A stretch of DNA of 64,000 bases. It comes from an uncultured Bacteroidales bacterium. GTDB lineage: Bacteria > Bacteroidota > Bacteroidia > Bacteroidales > Muribaculaceae. The DNA lies in the NCBI GenBank assembly GCA_902774055.1, contig CACYGX010000005.1, forward strand, positions 62,001 to 126,000, in the 5' to 3' direction. Position numbers and translations under genes: made by a program. Shown here in pieces: positions 52,209 to 63,623 of the stretch. The notes beneath the pieces are model-generated. The model saw only the letters and a program-made list of their open reading frames with translations. It was not told the DNA's origin and did no database searches. How positions within the stretch are numbered: the first letter of the stretch is position 1; each line of letters begins with the position of its first letter.

Positions 52209-54275
52209 ATGGAGAATGATAAGAAATTTGCGCGGACGTTGGTGACGACGGCGTTGCCCTATGCTAACGGTCCGGTCCACATCGGGCATCTGGCTGGCGT
52301 GTACGTGCCTGCCGACATCTATGTGCGTTACCTGCGACTGCAGGGCGAGAACGTTTTGTTCGTGGGCGGTAGCGACGAGCATGGTGTACCCGTGACCCAG
52401 CGCGCCCGCAAGGAGGGCATCACCCCGCAACAGGTTGTGGACCGCTACCACACCTTGATCAAGGGATCGTTTGAGGAGTTCGGCATCTCCTACGACATTT
52501 ATAGCCGCACGACCTCAAAGATTCACCACCAGTTCGCCGCCGAGTTTTTCCGCAAGCTCTATGACGAAGGCAAACTCATCGAGAAGGTAACCAAGCAGTT
52601 CTATGATGAGCAGGATGGCAAATTCCTCACCGACCGCGACGTCGAGGGCGAGTGCCCCTATTGCCACCACCCCGCCGCCAAGGGCAACCAGTGCGAGGAC
52701 GGCTGCGGCCGTGACCTGGACCCGACGGAGTTAATCAATCCGCACGCCAAGGACAGCGACCATCCCCTCATCCTCAAGGACACCACCAACTGGTTCCTGC
52801 CCCTCAATGAGTATGAGGGCTGGCTGAAAGAGTGGATCCTCGAGGGCCACAAGGAGTGGCGCAGCAACGTGTACGGCCAGTGCAAATCATGGCTCGACAA
52901 CGGATTGCAGCCCCGCGCGATGACGCGCGACCTGGACTGGGGCATCCCCGTTCCCGTCGAGGGAGCCGATGGCAAGGTGCTCTACGTGTGGTTTGACGCG
53001 CCCATCGGTTACATCAGCAACACCAAGGAACTGTGCGATGCCCAGCCCGAACGCTGGGGCACGTGGCAGCAATGGTGGCAGCAAGAGGACACGCGCCTCA
53101 TCCACTTCATCGGCAAGGACAACATCGTGTTCCACTGCATCATCTTCCCCACGATGATGAAGGCCCACGGTGCCTATGTGATGCCCGACAATGTACCCGC
53201 CAACGAGTTCCTGAACCTGGAGGGCGACAAGATTTCGACCAGCCGCAACTGGGCCGTATGGCTGCATGAATACCTCAAGGACTTCCCTGGCAAGCAGGAC
53301 GTGCTGCGCTATGTGCTCACGGCCAATGCTCCCGAGACCAAGGACAACGACTTCACCTGGAAGGACTTCCAGGCACGCAACAACAACGAGTTGGTGGCCA
53401 TCCTGGGTAACTTTGTGAACCGTGCCCTGGTGCTGACCCACAAGTTCTGTGGCGGAGTTGTGCCCGAGGCAGGCGAACTCAATGATATTGACCGCGCCGC
53501 TATCGAGGAATTCAAGAACGTGAAGGCCACCCTGAGCGACCACATCGAGCACTTCCACCTGCGTGAGGCGCTCAAGGACGCTATGGACCTGGCGCGCTGC
53601 GGCAACAAATACCTGGCTGACACTGAGCCCTGGAAACTTGCCAAAACCGACATGGCACGTGTGCAGACCATCATGAATCTGGCGCTGCAAATCACCGCCA
53701 ACCTGGCCATCGCCTTCGAACCGTTCCTGCCCTTCAGTTCTGCAAAACTGCGTGGCATGATTGGTATGGACGGCGCCGACTGGAACCGTCTTGGCGACAT
53801 CGACATCCTTCCTACCGGCCGCCAGTTGGAACAGCCCGTGTTGTTGTTCGAGAAAATCGAGGACGACGTCATCGATGCCCAAATCCAGCGTTTAGAGCGC
53901 ATCAAACAGGAAAACATCATCAATAATTTCAAGCCCAAGCCCGTCACTACATCGTGCACCATCGACGACTTCGCCAAACTCGACATCCGTGTGGGCACCG
54001 TCGTGGAGTGCGAAAAAGTGAAAAAGGCCGACAAGCTGTTGAAATTCACCATTGATGACGGCATGGCAGGACGCACCATCATCAGCGGTATTGCCAAGTG
54101 GTATGAGCCCGAGGACCTGGTGGGCAAGCAGGTGTGCTTCATCGCCAACTTCCCGCCCCGCAAACTCAAGGGCATCGAGAGCCAAGGCATGATCCTCAGC
54201 GCCGAGGATGCAGGAGGACGCCTCGTCGTCATCGGTCCCACGGGCCCCGTCAAGCCCGGCTGCCAAGTAGGATAA
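52209..54275 (+). CDS. metG: Methionyl-tRNA synthetase
   Basis: 688 residues, the long dimeric form. Class I signatures: [16 protein letters not shown] (HIGH) and DKISTSRNW in place of KMSKS. The zinc knuckle is [20 protein letters not shown] (two CxxC-type pairs). The C-terminal domain (about 575-688: [19 protein letters not shown] ... [14 protein letters not shown]) is the EMAP/Trbp111-like tRNA-binding module. Charges initiator and elongator tRNA-Met with methionine. It stands alone between its promoter and a terminator. Confidence 0.97.
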   Translation: MENDKKFARTLVTTALPYANGPVHIGHLAGVYVPADIYVRYLRLQGENVLFVGGSDEHGVPVTQRARKEGITPQQVVDRYHTLIKGSFEEFGISYDIYSRTTSKIHHQFAAEFFRKLYDEGKLIEKVTKQFYDEQDGKFLTDRDVEGECPYCHHPAAKGNQCEDGCGRDLDPTELINPHAKDSDHPLILKDTTNWFLPLNEYEGWLKEWILEGHKEWRSNVYGQCKSWLDNGLQPRAMTRDLDWGIPVPVEGADGKVLYVWFDAPIGYISNTKELCDAQPERWGTWQQWWQQEDTRLIHFIGKDNIVFHCIIFPTMMKAHGAYVMPDNVPANEFLNLEGDKISTSRNWAVWLHEYLKDFPGKQDVLRYVLTANAPETKDNDFTWKDFQARNNNELVAILGNFVNRALVLTHKFCGGVVPEAGELNDIDRAAIEEFKNVKATLSDHIEHFHLREALKDAMDLARCGNKYLADTEPWKLAKTDMARVQTIMNLALQITANLAIAFEPFLPFSSAKLRGMIGMDGADWNRLGDIDILPTGRQLEQPVLLFEKIEDDVIDAQIQRLERIKQENIINNFKPKPVTTSCTIDDFAKLDIRVGTVVECEKVKKADKLLKFTIDDGMAGRTIISGIAKWYEPEDLVGKQVCFIANFPPRKLKGIESQGMILSAEDAGGRLVVIGPTGPVKPGCQVG

Positions 54276-54317
54276 ATTCAAGCAGCAACACTGCTTGAAG
54301 ATTAAAGATTAGAGATT

Positions 54318-54345
54318 AGTGGTTAGAGAGGGCTCTCTAGCCACT
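54318..54345. terminator. Bidirectional hairpin between metG and the rRNA methyltransferase gene
   Basis: AGTGGTTAGAGAG pairs with CTCTCTAGCCACT (one G-T pair), almost without a loop; the two flanking genes converge here. The plus side continues TACTTTTG. Confidence 0.65.
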
Positions 54346-54354
54346 TACTTTTGT

Positions 54355-55725
54355 TCAGTAAAGAATTACCATAGGTTTGGTGGTGGGGAGGTGGGTGCTG
54401 AGGATGCGTTGGGATTTGGGATAGAGGTTGTTGGCACGGTTGCCGAGGTTGTTGGCGAAGCCTAGGACGGCACCCTGATGGGCGATGAGGACGTAGCCAC
54501 GTGGACCATCGAGCGTGATGCTCTCGCCACGCAGGTAGCGGAGGGCTGTGGCATAATCCAACTCACAAGTGGGGAAAGCCGTGGCTGACCGTGCCACAGA
54601 CATCGCCAAGGCGTGATGGGGGACCATCTTGCGGCCCATGAGTGTAGCCGTTTCCACGCCGGCATGCAAAACGTTCAACGAGGTGCGCAGGGCGGCCACA
54701 TCACGGCTGACGTCTCGAGGAACCGCGATGAAAAGGTCGCCTTGCTGGTCTATTGTGTATTCGTCAGGCTTCGAGAGCCAATTTTTGCCGATTTCATCGG
54801 CTTTTTTCGCATTTTTCTCCTTGATGCGGATGTCTTGTCGACGAGCATCGCCATCCTTGCGGAAAACTGCCATAAACAAGCCCTCGCCATCGACACGATG
54901 CGGCATAAAACGGTAACAGTAGCACTCACTGCCGATGGCGGGATAGATGTTCCATGAGGATTCAACAGGTACCTCGAGGGAAGTTGCGCCCAACTCACTG
55001 ACGATAAAATGAGCCATTTCCTCGTTCTCCTGACGATTGTAGGTACAGGTGCTGTAGATGAACAAACCTCCAGGCCGCAAGGCATCCCATACATCGGTGA
55101 GAATCTCGCGCTGGCGTTGGGCACACTGCTCGACCAGCGCGGGCGACCATTGGGCAACGGCTTCGTCATCCTTGCGCATCATTCCCTCGCCACTGCAAGG
55201 CACATCGGCAGCGATAACGTCAAAGAAATGGGTCAATTTGCCCACCTGGGCTGGAGCGTTGCTCGTCACCACGCAATAAGGGTTGCCCCAGCGGACGACA
55301 TTATCGGCAAGCACCCGCGCCCGAGGCGGCACAATCTCGTTGGCAACCACCAGCGACCGCGGCGACAACGCCTGAATGGCAGCCGTTGTCTTGCCTCCCG
55401 GAGCTGCACACAGGTCCAGATAGCGCACGGGCTCATGAATGAATTGCTTGATGACGTGCCCAATGAACATCGACGACGCATCCTGGACATAATACCGGCC
55501 CGCATGCCAGTCGGTATCAAAAGTGAAGGCAGGACGATCGGCAAGATAAAAGCCATGTTCACACCATGGAACACGCCGCGCGCCATCGGGCACCTCGATG
55601 CCACGTGCCGAGTTGACACGCACAGCGACGCTGGGTTCGCTCGTTGTGATGGCGGCAACCAGCGCTTCACTCTCGCCGGGCAACAGTCCCTGTAATTGCT
55701 CTATGAACTCATCATGCAGTTTCAT
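54355..55725 (-). CDS. RsmF/NOL1-family rRNA cytosine-C5 methyltransferase
   Basis: 456 residues from the ATG at 55725; a GTG one codon earlier is also in frame. SAM-binding motif I is YLDLCAAPGGKTTAAIQAL, and the two catalytic cysteines lie in ADVPCSGEGMMRKDD and YSTCTYNRQENEEM. The C terminus is a PUA-like domain (LRYLRGESITLDGPRGYVLIAHQGAVLGFANNLGNR). It methylates a cytosine of 16S rRNA; which position is not readable. A -7 element just upstream of the ATG suggests a leaderless message. Confidence 0.9.
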   Translation of the reverse strand: MKLHDEFIEQLQGLLPGESEALVAAITTSEPSVAVRVNSARGIEVPDGARRVPWCEHGFYLADRPAFTFDTDWHAGRYYVQDASSMFIGHVIKQFIHEPVRYLDLCAAPGGKTTAAIQALSPRSLVVANEIVPPRARVLADNVVRWGNPYCVVTSNAPAQVGKLTHFFDVIAADVPCSGEGMMRKDDEAVAQWSPALVEQCAQRQREILTDVWDALRPGGLFIYSTCTYNRQENEEMAHFIVSELGATSLEVPVESSWNIYPAIGSECYCYRFMPHRVDGEGLFMAVFRKDGDARRQDIRIKEKNAKKADEIGKNWLSKPDEYTIDQQGDLFIAVPRDVSRDVAALRTSLNVLHAGVETATLMGRKMVPHHALAMSVARSATAFPTCELDYATALRYLRGESITLDGPRGYVLIAHQGAVLGFANNLGNRANNLYPKSQRILSTHLPTTKPMVILY

Positions 55726-55730
55726 CACTG

Positions 55731-55738
55731 CAAAAGTA
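55731..55738 (-). promoter_or_regulatory. -7 element of the rRNA methyltransferase gene
   Basis: Minus-strand TACTTTTG; transcription would start at 55724-55725, at the ATG. Confidence 0.45.
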
Positions 55739-55922
55739 ACATAAATGCATAAAACTAGGCACTAATCATGTCCACTAATTCGTTTTTCGTCCAAATCTGC
55801 ATGTCCTTACCCGCATTTGGGCAAAAAACTCGCATTTACCCACTGGAAAACTGGTGCTTCCAACATCCCGTTTTTGGGGTGAAAAGAGGGGATGAAATTA
55901 AAATTTTTTAAGGTTTTAACCT

Positions 55923-57991
<2,069 letters not shown>

Positions 57992-57995
57992 TCCT

Positions 57996-58022
57996 AAAAT
58001 TGTCAGCATTTCTGGCAATTTT
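57996..58022 (+). terminator. gyrB terminator
   Basis: AAAATTGTCAG (57996-58006) pairs with CTGGCAATTTT (58012-58022), one G-T pair, with As and Ts at the ends. A second hairpin, CGTGGGG/CCCCACG, lies at 58063-58082. Confidence 0.75.
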
Positions 58023-58206
58023 AGAAGTTTAGTTTAGAGAGATTTGAACGAGCCTTTGGCTCCGTGGGGCGCAATCCCCACGACGAAATATACTTCTACA
58101 ACAACCCCCGGGACCACCATTTGGACCCAGGGGTAATTTTTTTGTTGGCGCCAGTCATGTCCACCTTGATTGAAAGCAGTATCATAACAGCACTGCCTGG
58201 GATTGA

Positions 58207-59505
58207 TTACAGGAACTGGGACAGGTAGAGGGGCAGGTAAAGAACACCACGATGGCTTTCTACATTGTAAGGGCTGAATACGATGGCCCGCTCTATCTTT
58301 TCGGGGTATGCCTTTATTGCCGCGTCTAATGACGCATGGCGCTTATAATCGCTTCCAGACTTAACTTCAATAATGGTGATTCGATTATTCTCATCGATGA
58401 TAAAGTCAAGTTCTTGCCGACTTTTCTTGTCATAGTAATGAAGTGATGTGCCCTTACTTGAGAGCGAGCATGCAATGTAATTCTCTGTCAATGCACCCTC
58501 ATTAACACCTAAATTACCATTCAACACATCAAATTGGATGCCCTTGAGCAAGAGACTGCTTAGCAAACCGGTATCCACCATATATAGCTTGAATAGCTTC
58601 CTATTCTCGGTTGCGGTAAATGGTAGGGCAAAATCTCTGACATTGAATGAATAGTAGGCTATTCCCGCATCAATGAGCCATTGGGTCGGATCTTCATATT
58701 TACGCATAGATGCCCCCTTTTCGAGAGAGGCAAGGATAAATCTTTTGTCCTGTTTGCCAAGTTGAGAAGGTATAGCGTCAAAGATTCTCTTGACCAGCAC
58801 TTGGTCTTTTCCAGCATAGTTGGTAATGTCAGCACGATAAGTTGTGAGTATCGAGCGCTGCACATTCAGAACGTTACCAAAGTCTGCATTGTCAATAAAA
58901 GTTTGTACCACATTGGGCATACCTCCCACGACTAAGTGCTGGCGATAGAACTGGCTTATCTGATTATGAATGAATGGTGGTACAGGCTGCTCTTTACTGT
59001 AGCAATGCAGCAAAATATCAATAACATCGGTTGATACACCGTTTGCCCAAAGAAATTCCTCAAAATCGAGCGGATACATCTTCAGTTCCTGTTCATATCC
59101 AACGGGATAGGATGTGACGGGCTTATAGTTAATGCCTAATAGAGAGCCTGACTCAATGAAATCATATCGATGCTCTTCTACTAGAAATTTAATTGCGGTG
59201 CGGGCATTAGGGCATTCCTGAATTTCATCAAAGAAAATCAGTGTTTTGCCTTCAACAAACGGGCCAAACCCCATTGCCGAGAGGTTAGTAACAATGGTCT
59301 TAGTATCAAGATTGCCGTCAAATGCCTGCTTAGCGCGGGGATACTTGACAAAATTGATTTCCACAAAATGCGAATAATTTGCCTTGGCAAATTCACGCAC
59401 TGAGGTCGTTTTACCCACTTGACGTGATCCAGTGAGTAATAAAGCTTTCTTACATCCTGATTGATACCACTTTGCGATATCATCACTTACCTTTCGTTTG
59501 AGCAT
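58207..59505 (-). CDS. AAA+ ATPase with DUF4143 (second copy)
   Basis: 432 residues from MLKRKVSDDIAKWYQ; an upstream in-frame extension to 59598 only reads the repeats (three LQKVV peptides) and is rejected. Walker A LTGSRQVGKTTSVREF (about 25-40), Walker B KTLIFFDEIQEC, then the DUF4143 part with YYDKKSRQELDFIIDENNRITIIEVKSG, a PD-(D/E)XK-like core. It is only distantly like the first DUF4143 ATPase in this window. Three 16-bp direct repeats at exact 33-bp spacing cover its promoter and leader, which suggests self-regulation. Confidence 0.88.
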   Translation of the reverse strand: MLKRKVSDDIAKWYQSGCKKALLLTGSRQVGKTTSVREFAKANYSHFVEINFVKYPRAKQAFDGNLDTKTIVTNLSAMGFGPFVEGKTLIFFDEIQECPNARTAIKFLVEEHRYDFIESGSLLGINYKPVTSYPVGYEQELKMYPLDFEEFLWANGVSTDVIDILLHCYSKEQPVPPFIHNQISQFYRQHLVVGGMPNVVQTFIDNADFGNVLNVQRSILTTYRADITNYAGKDQVLVKRIFDAIPSQLGKQDKRFILASLEKGASMRKYEDPTQWLIDAGIAYYSFNVRDFALPFTATENRKLFKLYMVDTGLLSSLLLKGIQFDVLNGNLGVNEGALTENYIACSLSSKGTSLHYYDKKSRQELDFIIDENNRITIIEVKSGSDYKRHASLDAAIKAYPEKIERAIVFSPYNVESHRGVLYLPLYLSQFL

Positions 59506-59507
59506 AT

Positions 59508-59589
59508 TTACAACTTTTTGCAAACAGTTTATCGTTAGTTTTACAACTTTTTGCAACCTTATTGAGTGCAAAATTACAACTTTTTGCAA
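59508..59589 (-). repeat. Three iterons over the promoter and leader of the second DUF4143 gene
   Basis: TTGCAAAAAGTTGTAA (minus strand) occurs three times without a mismatch, at 59508-59523, 59541-59556 and 59574-59589, each start exactly 33 bp from the next. The last one overlaps the -7 element; the first ends two bases before the ATG. Confidence 0.9.
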
Positions 59590-59599
59590 AAGTGGCAAA
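59569..59599 (-). promoter_or_regulatory. Promoter of the second DUF4143 gene
   Basis: Minus-strand TTTG (59599-59596), 19-base spacer, TAATTTTG (59576-59569); leader of about 57 bases. Confidence 0.65.
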
Positions 59600-59755
59600 T
59601 AGTTAGCGCTATTTCTTTGGAAAAGATTGGGTTTTCCTTATTATTGTGTTGTATATAACCTGAATTTGATACGACAAAGTGCTGATACTCAATTTGTCTG
59701 CATTGTGGTAGCTAAGTCTTTGACAATTAAGGCTTATTATCGTCTTTGCAGCTGG

Positions 59756-60946
59756 TCACCACCTGAGGGCAGGTGTTAGTGTGAGCTGGCGGGACTCGCC
59801 GTTGGCGCCGATTACGTCTAGTGTGATTTGGGGCAGCTCATCGATGCGGGATTCTTCCTCCCAGGTGAAGCCCTCCACGGGCCTGCTGTTGACAGCAGTG
59901 ATGCGGTCGTTTAATTGCAACCCTGCTTGGGCAGCGTCTCCATTGCGCGTGAGCGATGAAACAATCCAGCCCTTGCCGATGTCGGTGCGGTTTCTGAAAT
60001 CGAAGTCATAGGTGGGTTTGACGGGTTGGTCTGCCTTGAAACGCTTCAGGTAGAGAACACTGTGCGGAATGTCAATAATCAAATTGAACTTGGAAAACAC
60101 CTTATTGCCGATGATGCCGACATAATCCTTCTGGCCAAAGGCGCCTGTTCCGTCGGGCAAATAGGAAATCACCTCGTTGCTGGTGGTGTCAGAGCCGATG
60201 ATGATGCGCTGTGACTGCATCTCGATAATTGACTCTTGTGACATGTCTCCAATGCCAAATTGCGTCATGTCCTTAACATATTTCTTGCCTGGCAGCGATT
60301 CAAGCCCGTACTGCTTAACGGTACTTGCCGTGAAGTCGACCGCGGCACCTGAGCCCGTGTCCACAAGAAACCAACCCTGGATGCTCTTGCCGCCGACGAG
60401 GACCTCGGCCTGAACCTGGATTCGGTGGTCATGGCAACGGATCGGCAATTTCTCATAGTCCTCGACCTGTGGATTTCCATCCTTGTAATACTTCAAGAAA
60501 CTGTGCTCAAAGTTGATTTCCAACGGATGCTCCTCAATGTCCTTGATGCCCCAGATGCCATCGACATGGCAATCCACCACATCCCTCAACTTGAAAATCG
60601 GCACAATCTGGTAAGTGCTCTTTAACGACCCGACGCTCAACGATGTAAGGTCCATGATGACGCGCACGCTGGTGCCGCCGGCGGCGCCCCCTGTTCTAGC
60701 CCGGCCGAGGCTCTGCGGATGCCATTCCGAGGCCGAGAGATAGACACTGTCGATGCCGAACAGGTCAGAGCCTCCCGTGTCAAAGATAACGTTGGCCTGA
60801 TATTCATAGTTGATACAAGCAGGGAGATAGAGATGCCCACGGTACAGGAACGGGATGCTATCATTGCCCCACGCCACTGCAACCCATGACCAAAGTACGG
60901 CCAGGACAATGATAAGCAATCGCTGATTATTCTTTAAAAACATCAT
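59756..60946 (-). CDS. Exported retropepsin-like aspartic protease with PDZ domain
   Basis: 396 residues from MMFLKNNQRLL, which opens a good signal peptide (ending VAWG); an in-frame start at 60982 lies further up. Two aspartic-protease lobes are visible: VIFDTGGSDLFG near residue 56 and FLVDTGSGAAVDF near residue 205, both with DTG. A PDZ domain closes the protein (about 310-396: GWIVSSLTRNGDAAQAGLQLNDRITAVNSRPV). Periplasmic or surface protease; the substrate is unknown. It follows the BlaR1-TonB gene on the same strand after a hairpin. Confidence 0.85.
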   Translation of the reverse strand: MMFLKNNQRLLIIVLAVLWSWVAVAWGNDSIPFLYRGHLYLPACINYEYQANVIFDTGGSDLFGIDSVYLSASEWHPQSLGRARTGGAAGGTSVRVIMDLTSLSVGSLKSTYQIVPIFKLRDVVDCHVDGIWGIKDIEEHPLEINFEHSFLKYYKDGNPQVEDYEKLPIRCHDHRIQVQAEVLVGGKSIQGWFLVDTGSGAAVDFTASTVKQYGLESLPGKKYVKDMTQFGIGDMSQESIIEMQSQRIIIGSDTTSNEVISYLPDGTGAFGQKDYVGIIGNKVFSKFNLIIDIPHSVLYLKRFKADQPVKPTYDFDFRNRTDIGKGWIVSSLTRNGDAAQAGLQLNDRITAVNSRPVEGFTWEEESRIDELPQITLDVIGANGESRQLTLTPALRW

Positions 60947-60988
60947 CTTCGTTAATTGACTGTTCATCAATGATTTGCGCATACTTAA

Positions 60989-61023
60989 CGTGAGTCCGAC
61001 GACATCTAATCGTCGAACTCACG
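60989..61023 (-). terminator. Hairpin between the BlaR1-TonB and aspartic protease genes
   Basis: CGTGAGT-C-CGACGA pairs with TCGTCG-A-ACTCACG around CATCTAA, 13 base pairs with one mismatch. No T-run, so it may be a processing or stability element. Confidence 0.5.
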
Positions 61024-61085
61024 CTAGTATAATCACATAGGATAATCAACTTTATATTAACAAATTAAACGGCTTGATGCTGGGC

Positions 61086-62528
61086 TTACTGCTCCTGGGA
61101 TTTATCGTCCTTCCCCTGGAGTTTGGCGGTGCCATGCACGGCTGGCGTGTTCTGTGTCTCAACGGGATTTCCCTGGAGTTTAAAATTGATGGGCAGGGTA
61201 TACCACACTGAGACGGCTTCACCGTCTTGGCGGCCAGGTTCAAACTTGGGTAAGGTTTTGACCACACGGACAGCCTCGGCATCCAGTTCATCACTGACCG
61301 AGCGGACGACTTTGACTTCTCCCACCTGACCAGTCTCGTCAATAATAAACTGAACAATGACACGGCCTTCAATATCGTTCTTTGCGGCCTCTGGCGGATA
61401 CTTGATGTTTTCGGACAGGTATCTCATCAGTCCAACTACGCCACCAGGGAACTCGGGCATCTGCTCGACAGAATTATACACCTTTTTGGATTGAGGTTCA
61501 GTTTCTTCGAGAGCCTGCTCTTCGGTATTCATCTCGACAGCCTCGGGAACGGCCTCAGCCTCGACAGGCTGGGTAGCGGCCTCGACCTGGACGGGCTCGG
61601 GCGACTGCACTTCTGACTGGACAGCGCGATCTTGCGGAACACTCGCCGTCACTACTGCTGCTACACTCTTGGGGTTGGCAAAGGCCAACAGCGCCAATGC
61701 TATCACGGGCACCACAGCCAGCGCACGCAATGTCTTCCATTGGCTGCTTTTGTTCATCGTCATCATACGGATTCGTTTTTTTAGAGATTGATAATTGAAG
61801 TTATTTGCCATCGAGAATAGCTGGTCCCCGACGGACTTTCGTATCAGCAGCAACTGGTACTGCTTCACGTCGACGTTAGCGTTTAATACTGCCTCATCGG
61901 CCTCATACTCATGCACTTGCCTCAGTTCATTGCTCAACAGCCAGACTGCCGGATTCCACCATTGGAATAGAGTTATCAGTCCCAAGAACATCACATCCCA
62001 TGAATGCCGCAAGTCGATGTGTGCCTGCTCGTGGATAAGAATCTCACGCGGGTTATCACGGTAATCCTGCTCGTTGATCACGATGTGCTTGAAGTAGCTG
62101 AACGGAGCCAGATCGCCAGGAACAATATGCAATGTGACACCGCCAGGTAGTGATTCCTTACGCCCCTTTTTCATCAATCGGCGCAGGTTCCATTGGCTAT
62201 GCAGTATCCATGCGGCCACCAGAGCCATCCCGATGAAATAGACCGCGGTGACGATGCCCATTACAGTCCATGACGGAGCAGCCTGCTGGGCTCGAACGGC
62301 ACCATCGGGGGTCACAATCAAGTCCTCCAGCGTCACCATCTGCTTGGCAACAGGGGTCATGGCATCAAGTGAAATCTTGATCCAAGGCAACACCAGTGCG
62401 AGCACCATGACCACGAGTAGCGCCACGCGGTTGAAGCGGTGGAACGTCTCGCGGCTGAGCAGCAGCTTCCACAACAGATAGAAAGCGATGAGGCAGAGGC
62501 CAACTTTTATTTGATAAATGAGTAACAT
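61086..62528 (-). CDS. BlaR1-family M56 metallopeptidase fused to a TonB C-terminal domain
   Basis: 480 residues. Membrane helices at about 3-20, 33-52 and 85-108, then the M56 zinc site HEQAH (166-170) in LIHEQAHIDLRHSWDV, with NELRQVHEYEADEAVL supplying further ligands; a helix follows at about 260-280. After a Glu/Pro/Gln-rich periplasmic linker (about 285-345) the C terminus is a TonB domain: EFPGGVVGLMRYLSENIKYPPEA and GRVIVQFIIDETGQVGEVKVVRS. In BlaR1 the ligand signal triggers cytoplasmic cleavage that relieves BlaI; here a TonB domain replaces the penicillin sensor. It starts 15 bases after the blaI-like gene. Confidence 0.92.
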   Translation of the reverse strand: MLLIYQIKVGLCLIAFYLLWKLLLSRETFHRFNRVALLVVMVLALVLPWIKISLDAMTPVAKQMVTLEDLIVTPDGAVRAQQAAPSWTVMGIVTAVYFIGMALVAAWILHSQWNLRRLMKKGRKESLPGGVTLHIVPGDLAPFSYFKHIVINEQDYRDNPREILIHEQAHIDLRHSWDVMFLGLITLFQWWNPAVWLLSNELRQVHEYEADEAVLNANVDVKQYQLLLIRKSVGDQLFSMANNFNYQSLKKRIRMMTMNKSSQWKTLRALAVVPVIALALLAFANPKSVAAVVTASVPQDRAVQSEVQSPEPVQVEAATQPVEAEAVPEAVEMNTEEQALEETEPQSKKVYNSVEQMPEFPGGVVGLMRYLSENIKYPPEAAKNDIEGRVIVQFIIDETGQVGEVKVVRSVSDELDAEAVRVVKTLPKFEPGRQDGEAVSVWYTLPINFKLQGNPVETQNTPAVHGTAKLQGKDDKSQEQ

Positions 62529-62543
62529 AGTGAGAGAGGAGTT

Positions 62544-62912
62544 TTACTGTTGGTTGTTTTCTTCCACTTCACGGATGAGTTCCTTCAGGTCCTCAACACT
62601 GACCTTTTCACTCTTGACAAGCGCCGAGACGGCACTCAGGTAGGACTTGCCGAAGAACTTGTTGACCACGCCCTCCAACGAGCCACCGCGATATTCCTCG
62701 CGGCTAATGCGGGCAAAATACTGGAAGCAGCGGGCAGTAATGGCCTTGTGGCCCAGAAAGCCCTTCTCCTCCAATATCTTCATTAATGTAGCAAGGGTAT
62801 TGACATGGGGGCGCGGTTCGTCATAGCAAGCCTGCAACTCGCGCACGAGCATGGGTCCATGGTCCCACATTCGCTCCATGATTTCCTCTTCTTTTTGGGT
62901 TAACTGTTTCAT
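62544..62912 (-). CDS. BlaI/MecI-family repressor
   Basis: 122 residues. A winged helix (TQKEEEIMERMWDHGPMLVRELQACY ... PHVNTLATLMKILEEKGFL) and a C-terminal dimerisation helix region (ALVKSEKVSVEDLKELIREVEENN), the usual BlaI layout. It should bind paired TTAGT-type operators as a dimer and be inactivated by cleavage through its partner, the M56 protein encoded next. Several such palindromes lie directly upstream (62948-63009), so it probably controls its own operon. Confidence 0.94.
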   Translation of the reverse strand: MKQLTQKEEEIMERMWDHGPMLVRELQACYDEPRPHVNTLATLMKILEEKGFLGHKAITARCFQYFARISREEYRGGSLEGVVNKFFGKSYLSAVSALVKSEKVSVEDLKELIREVEENNQQ

Positions 62913-62947
62913 AATTCCAGCCTTTTATAAGATTTACGATGCAAATT

Positions 62948-63009
62948 AACTAAATGTTTTAGTTATAAAACAAATTATTTTAGTTAATAAAACTAAAAAT
63001 ATTAGTTTT
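62948..63009 (-). promoter_or_regulatory. BlaI-type operators
   Basis: AACTAAA-TGT-TTTAGTT (62948-62964), TTTTAGTT-N5-AACTAAAA (62978-62998) and AAAACTAA-N5-TTAGTTTT (62989-63009), the last two overlapping. The half-site ACTAA/TTAGT matches the spirit of known BlaI/MecI sites. Confidence 0.75.
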
Positions 63010-63124
63010 TCAAGGATCTGCGCCAAAATCAGGGCCAATCGGGTAAAATGGGGAGATTTGGCACGGGATTTGCAGGTTGATGGAGGAATGAAATTTGAGA
63101 ATTAATAATAGAGAGGAGAGAACG

Positions 63125-63343
63125 ATGAGCTGCTTCAGAGTAATATTATCGATTATTTTCCCGCCGCTGGCTGTGCTGGACAAGGGATGTGGATCGGTGC
63201 TGATAGTGACGATACTCACTTGCTGCGGATGGATTCCCGGCGTGATTGCCGCTCTGGTGATTCTCAACAAGAACACCACCGTGGTCAACAACAACTATCC
63301 CACCTACCCTACCAACCCCAGCCGCAACCGCTGCGAGTACTAA
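63125..63343 (+). CDS. Pmp3/YqaE-family small membrane protein
   Basis: 72 residues from MSCFRVILSII. Two membrane helices (about 3-22 and 27-48) with the family pattern IIFPPLAVLDKGCGSVLIVTILTCCGWIPGVIAALVIL, then a polar tail rich in Asn, Thr and Pro. Pmp3 proteolipids affect membrane potential and salt tolerance in yeast; the bacterial role is unclear. A start ten codons upstream is possible but less fitting. It is divergent from the blaI operon. Confidence 0.85.
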   Translation: MSCFRVILSIIFPPLAVLDKGCGSVLIVTILTCCGWIPGVIAALVILNKNTTVVNNNYPTYPTNPSRNRCEY

Positions 63344-63409
63344 CCTAGGAAAAAACAGCCCATAAAAGCATACACATCACCAGGGCAATTCCCTGACTGC
63401 CCAGTGCGA

Positions 63410-63437
63410 GCAGAGCCGCAAGATGTTGCGGCTCTGC
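63410..63437 (+). terminator. Terminator after the Pmp3-family gene
   Basis: GCAGAGCCGCAA pairs perfectly with TTGCGGCTCTGC around GATG; a weak T-rich tail follows. Confidence 0.7.
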
Positions 63438-63504
63438 TTGTATCTTGACATGATTATGCATAATTGTTAAAAAATAGTAATGGGGCAAAAAAAAGGACGA
63501 TTAT

Positions 63505-63535
63505 TTTGCCAGTTCGGCAACTTGCCGTAACTTTG
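63505..63535 (+). promoter_or_regulatory. Promoter of tnaA
   Basis: TTTG (63505-63508), 19-base spacer, TAACTTTG (63528-63535), with a leader of about 82 bases before the ATG at 63624. The leader has no obvious TnaC-like peptide. Confidence 0.7.
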
Positions 63536-63623
63536 CATAAAAATTGAATATAATTACCTTTTTAAGGGGTTCAATTTTTGCCGAAAACAGTAAAGAAAGT
63601 TTAACCTAAATAATTGAAGATCA

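Noticed and set aside
59508-59589. Possible CRISPR array (16-bp repeats with 17-bp spacers)
   Set aside because: Only three units, repeats and spacers too short, no cas genes; the array covers a promoter and leader.
59506-59598. N-terminal extension of the second DUF4143 ATPase with three LQKVV peptides
   Set aside because: These peptides are translations of the promoter iterons, and the predicted transcript starts inside the region.
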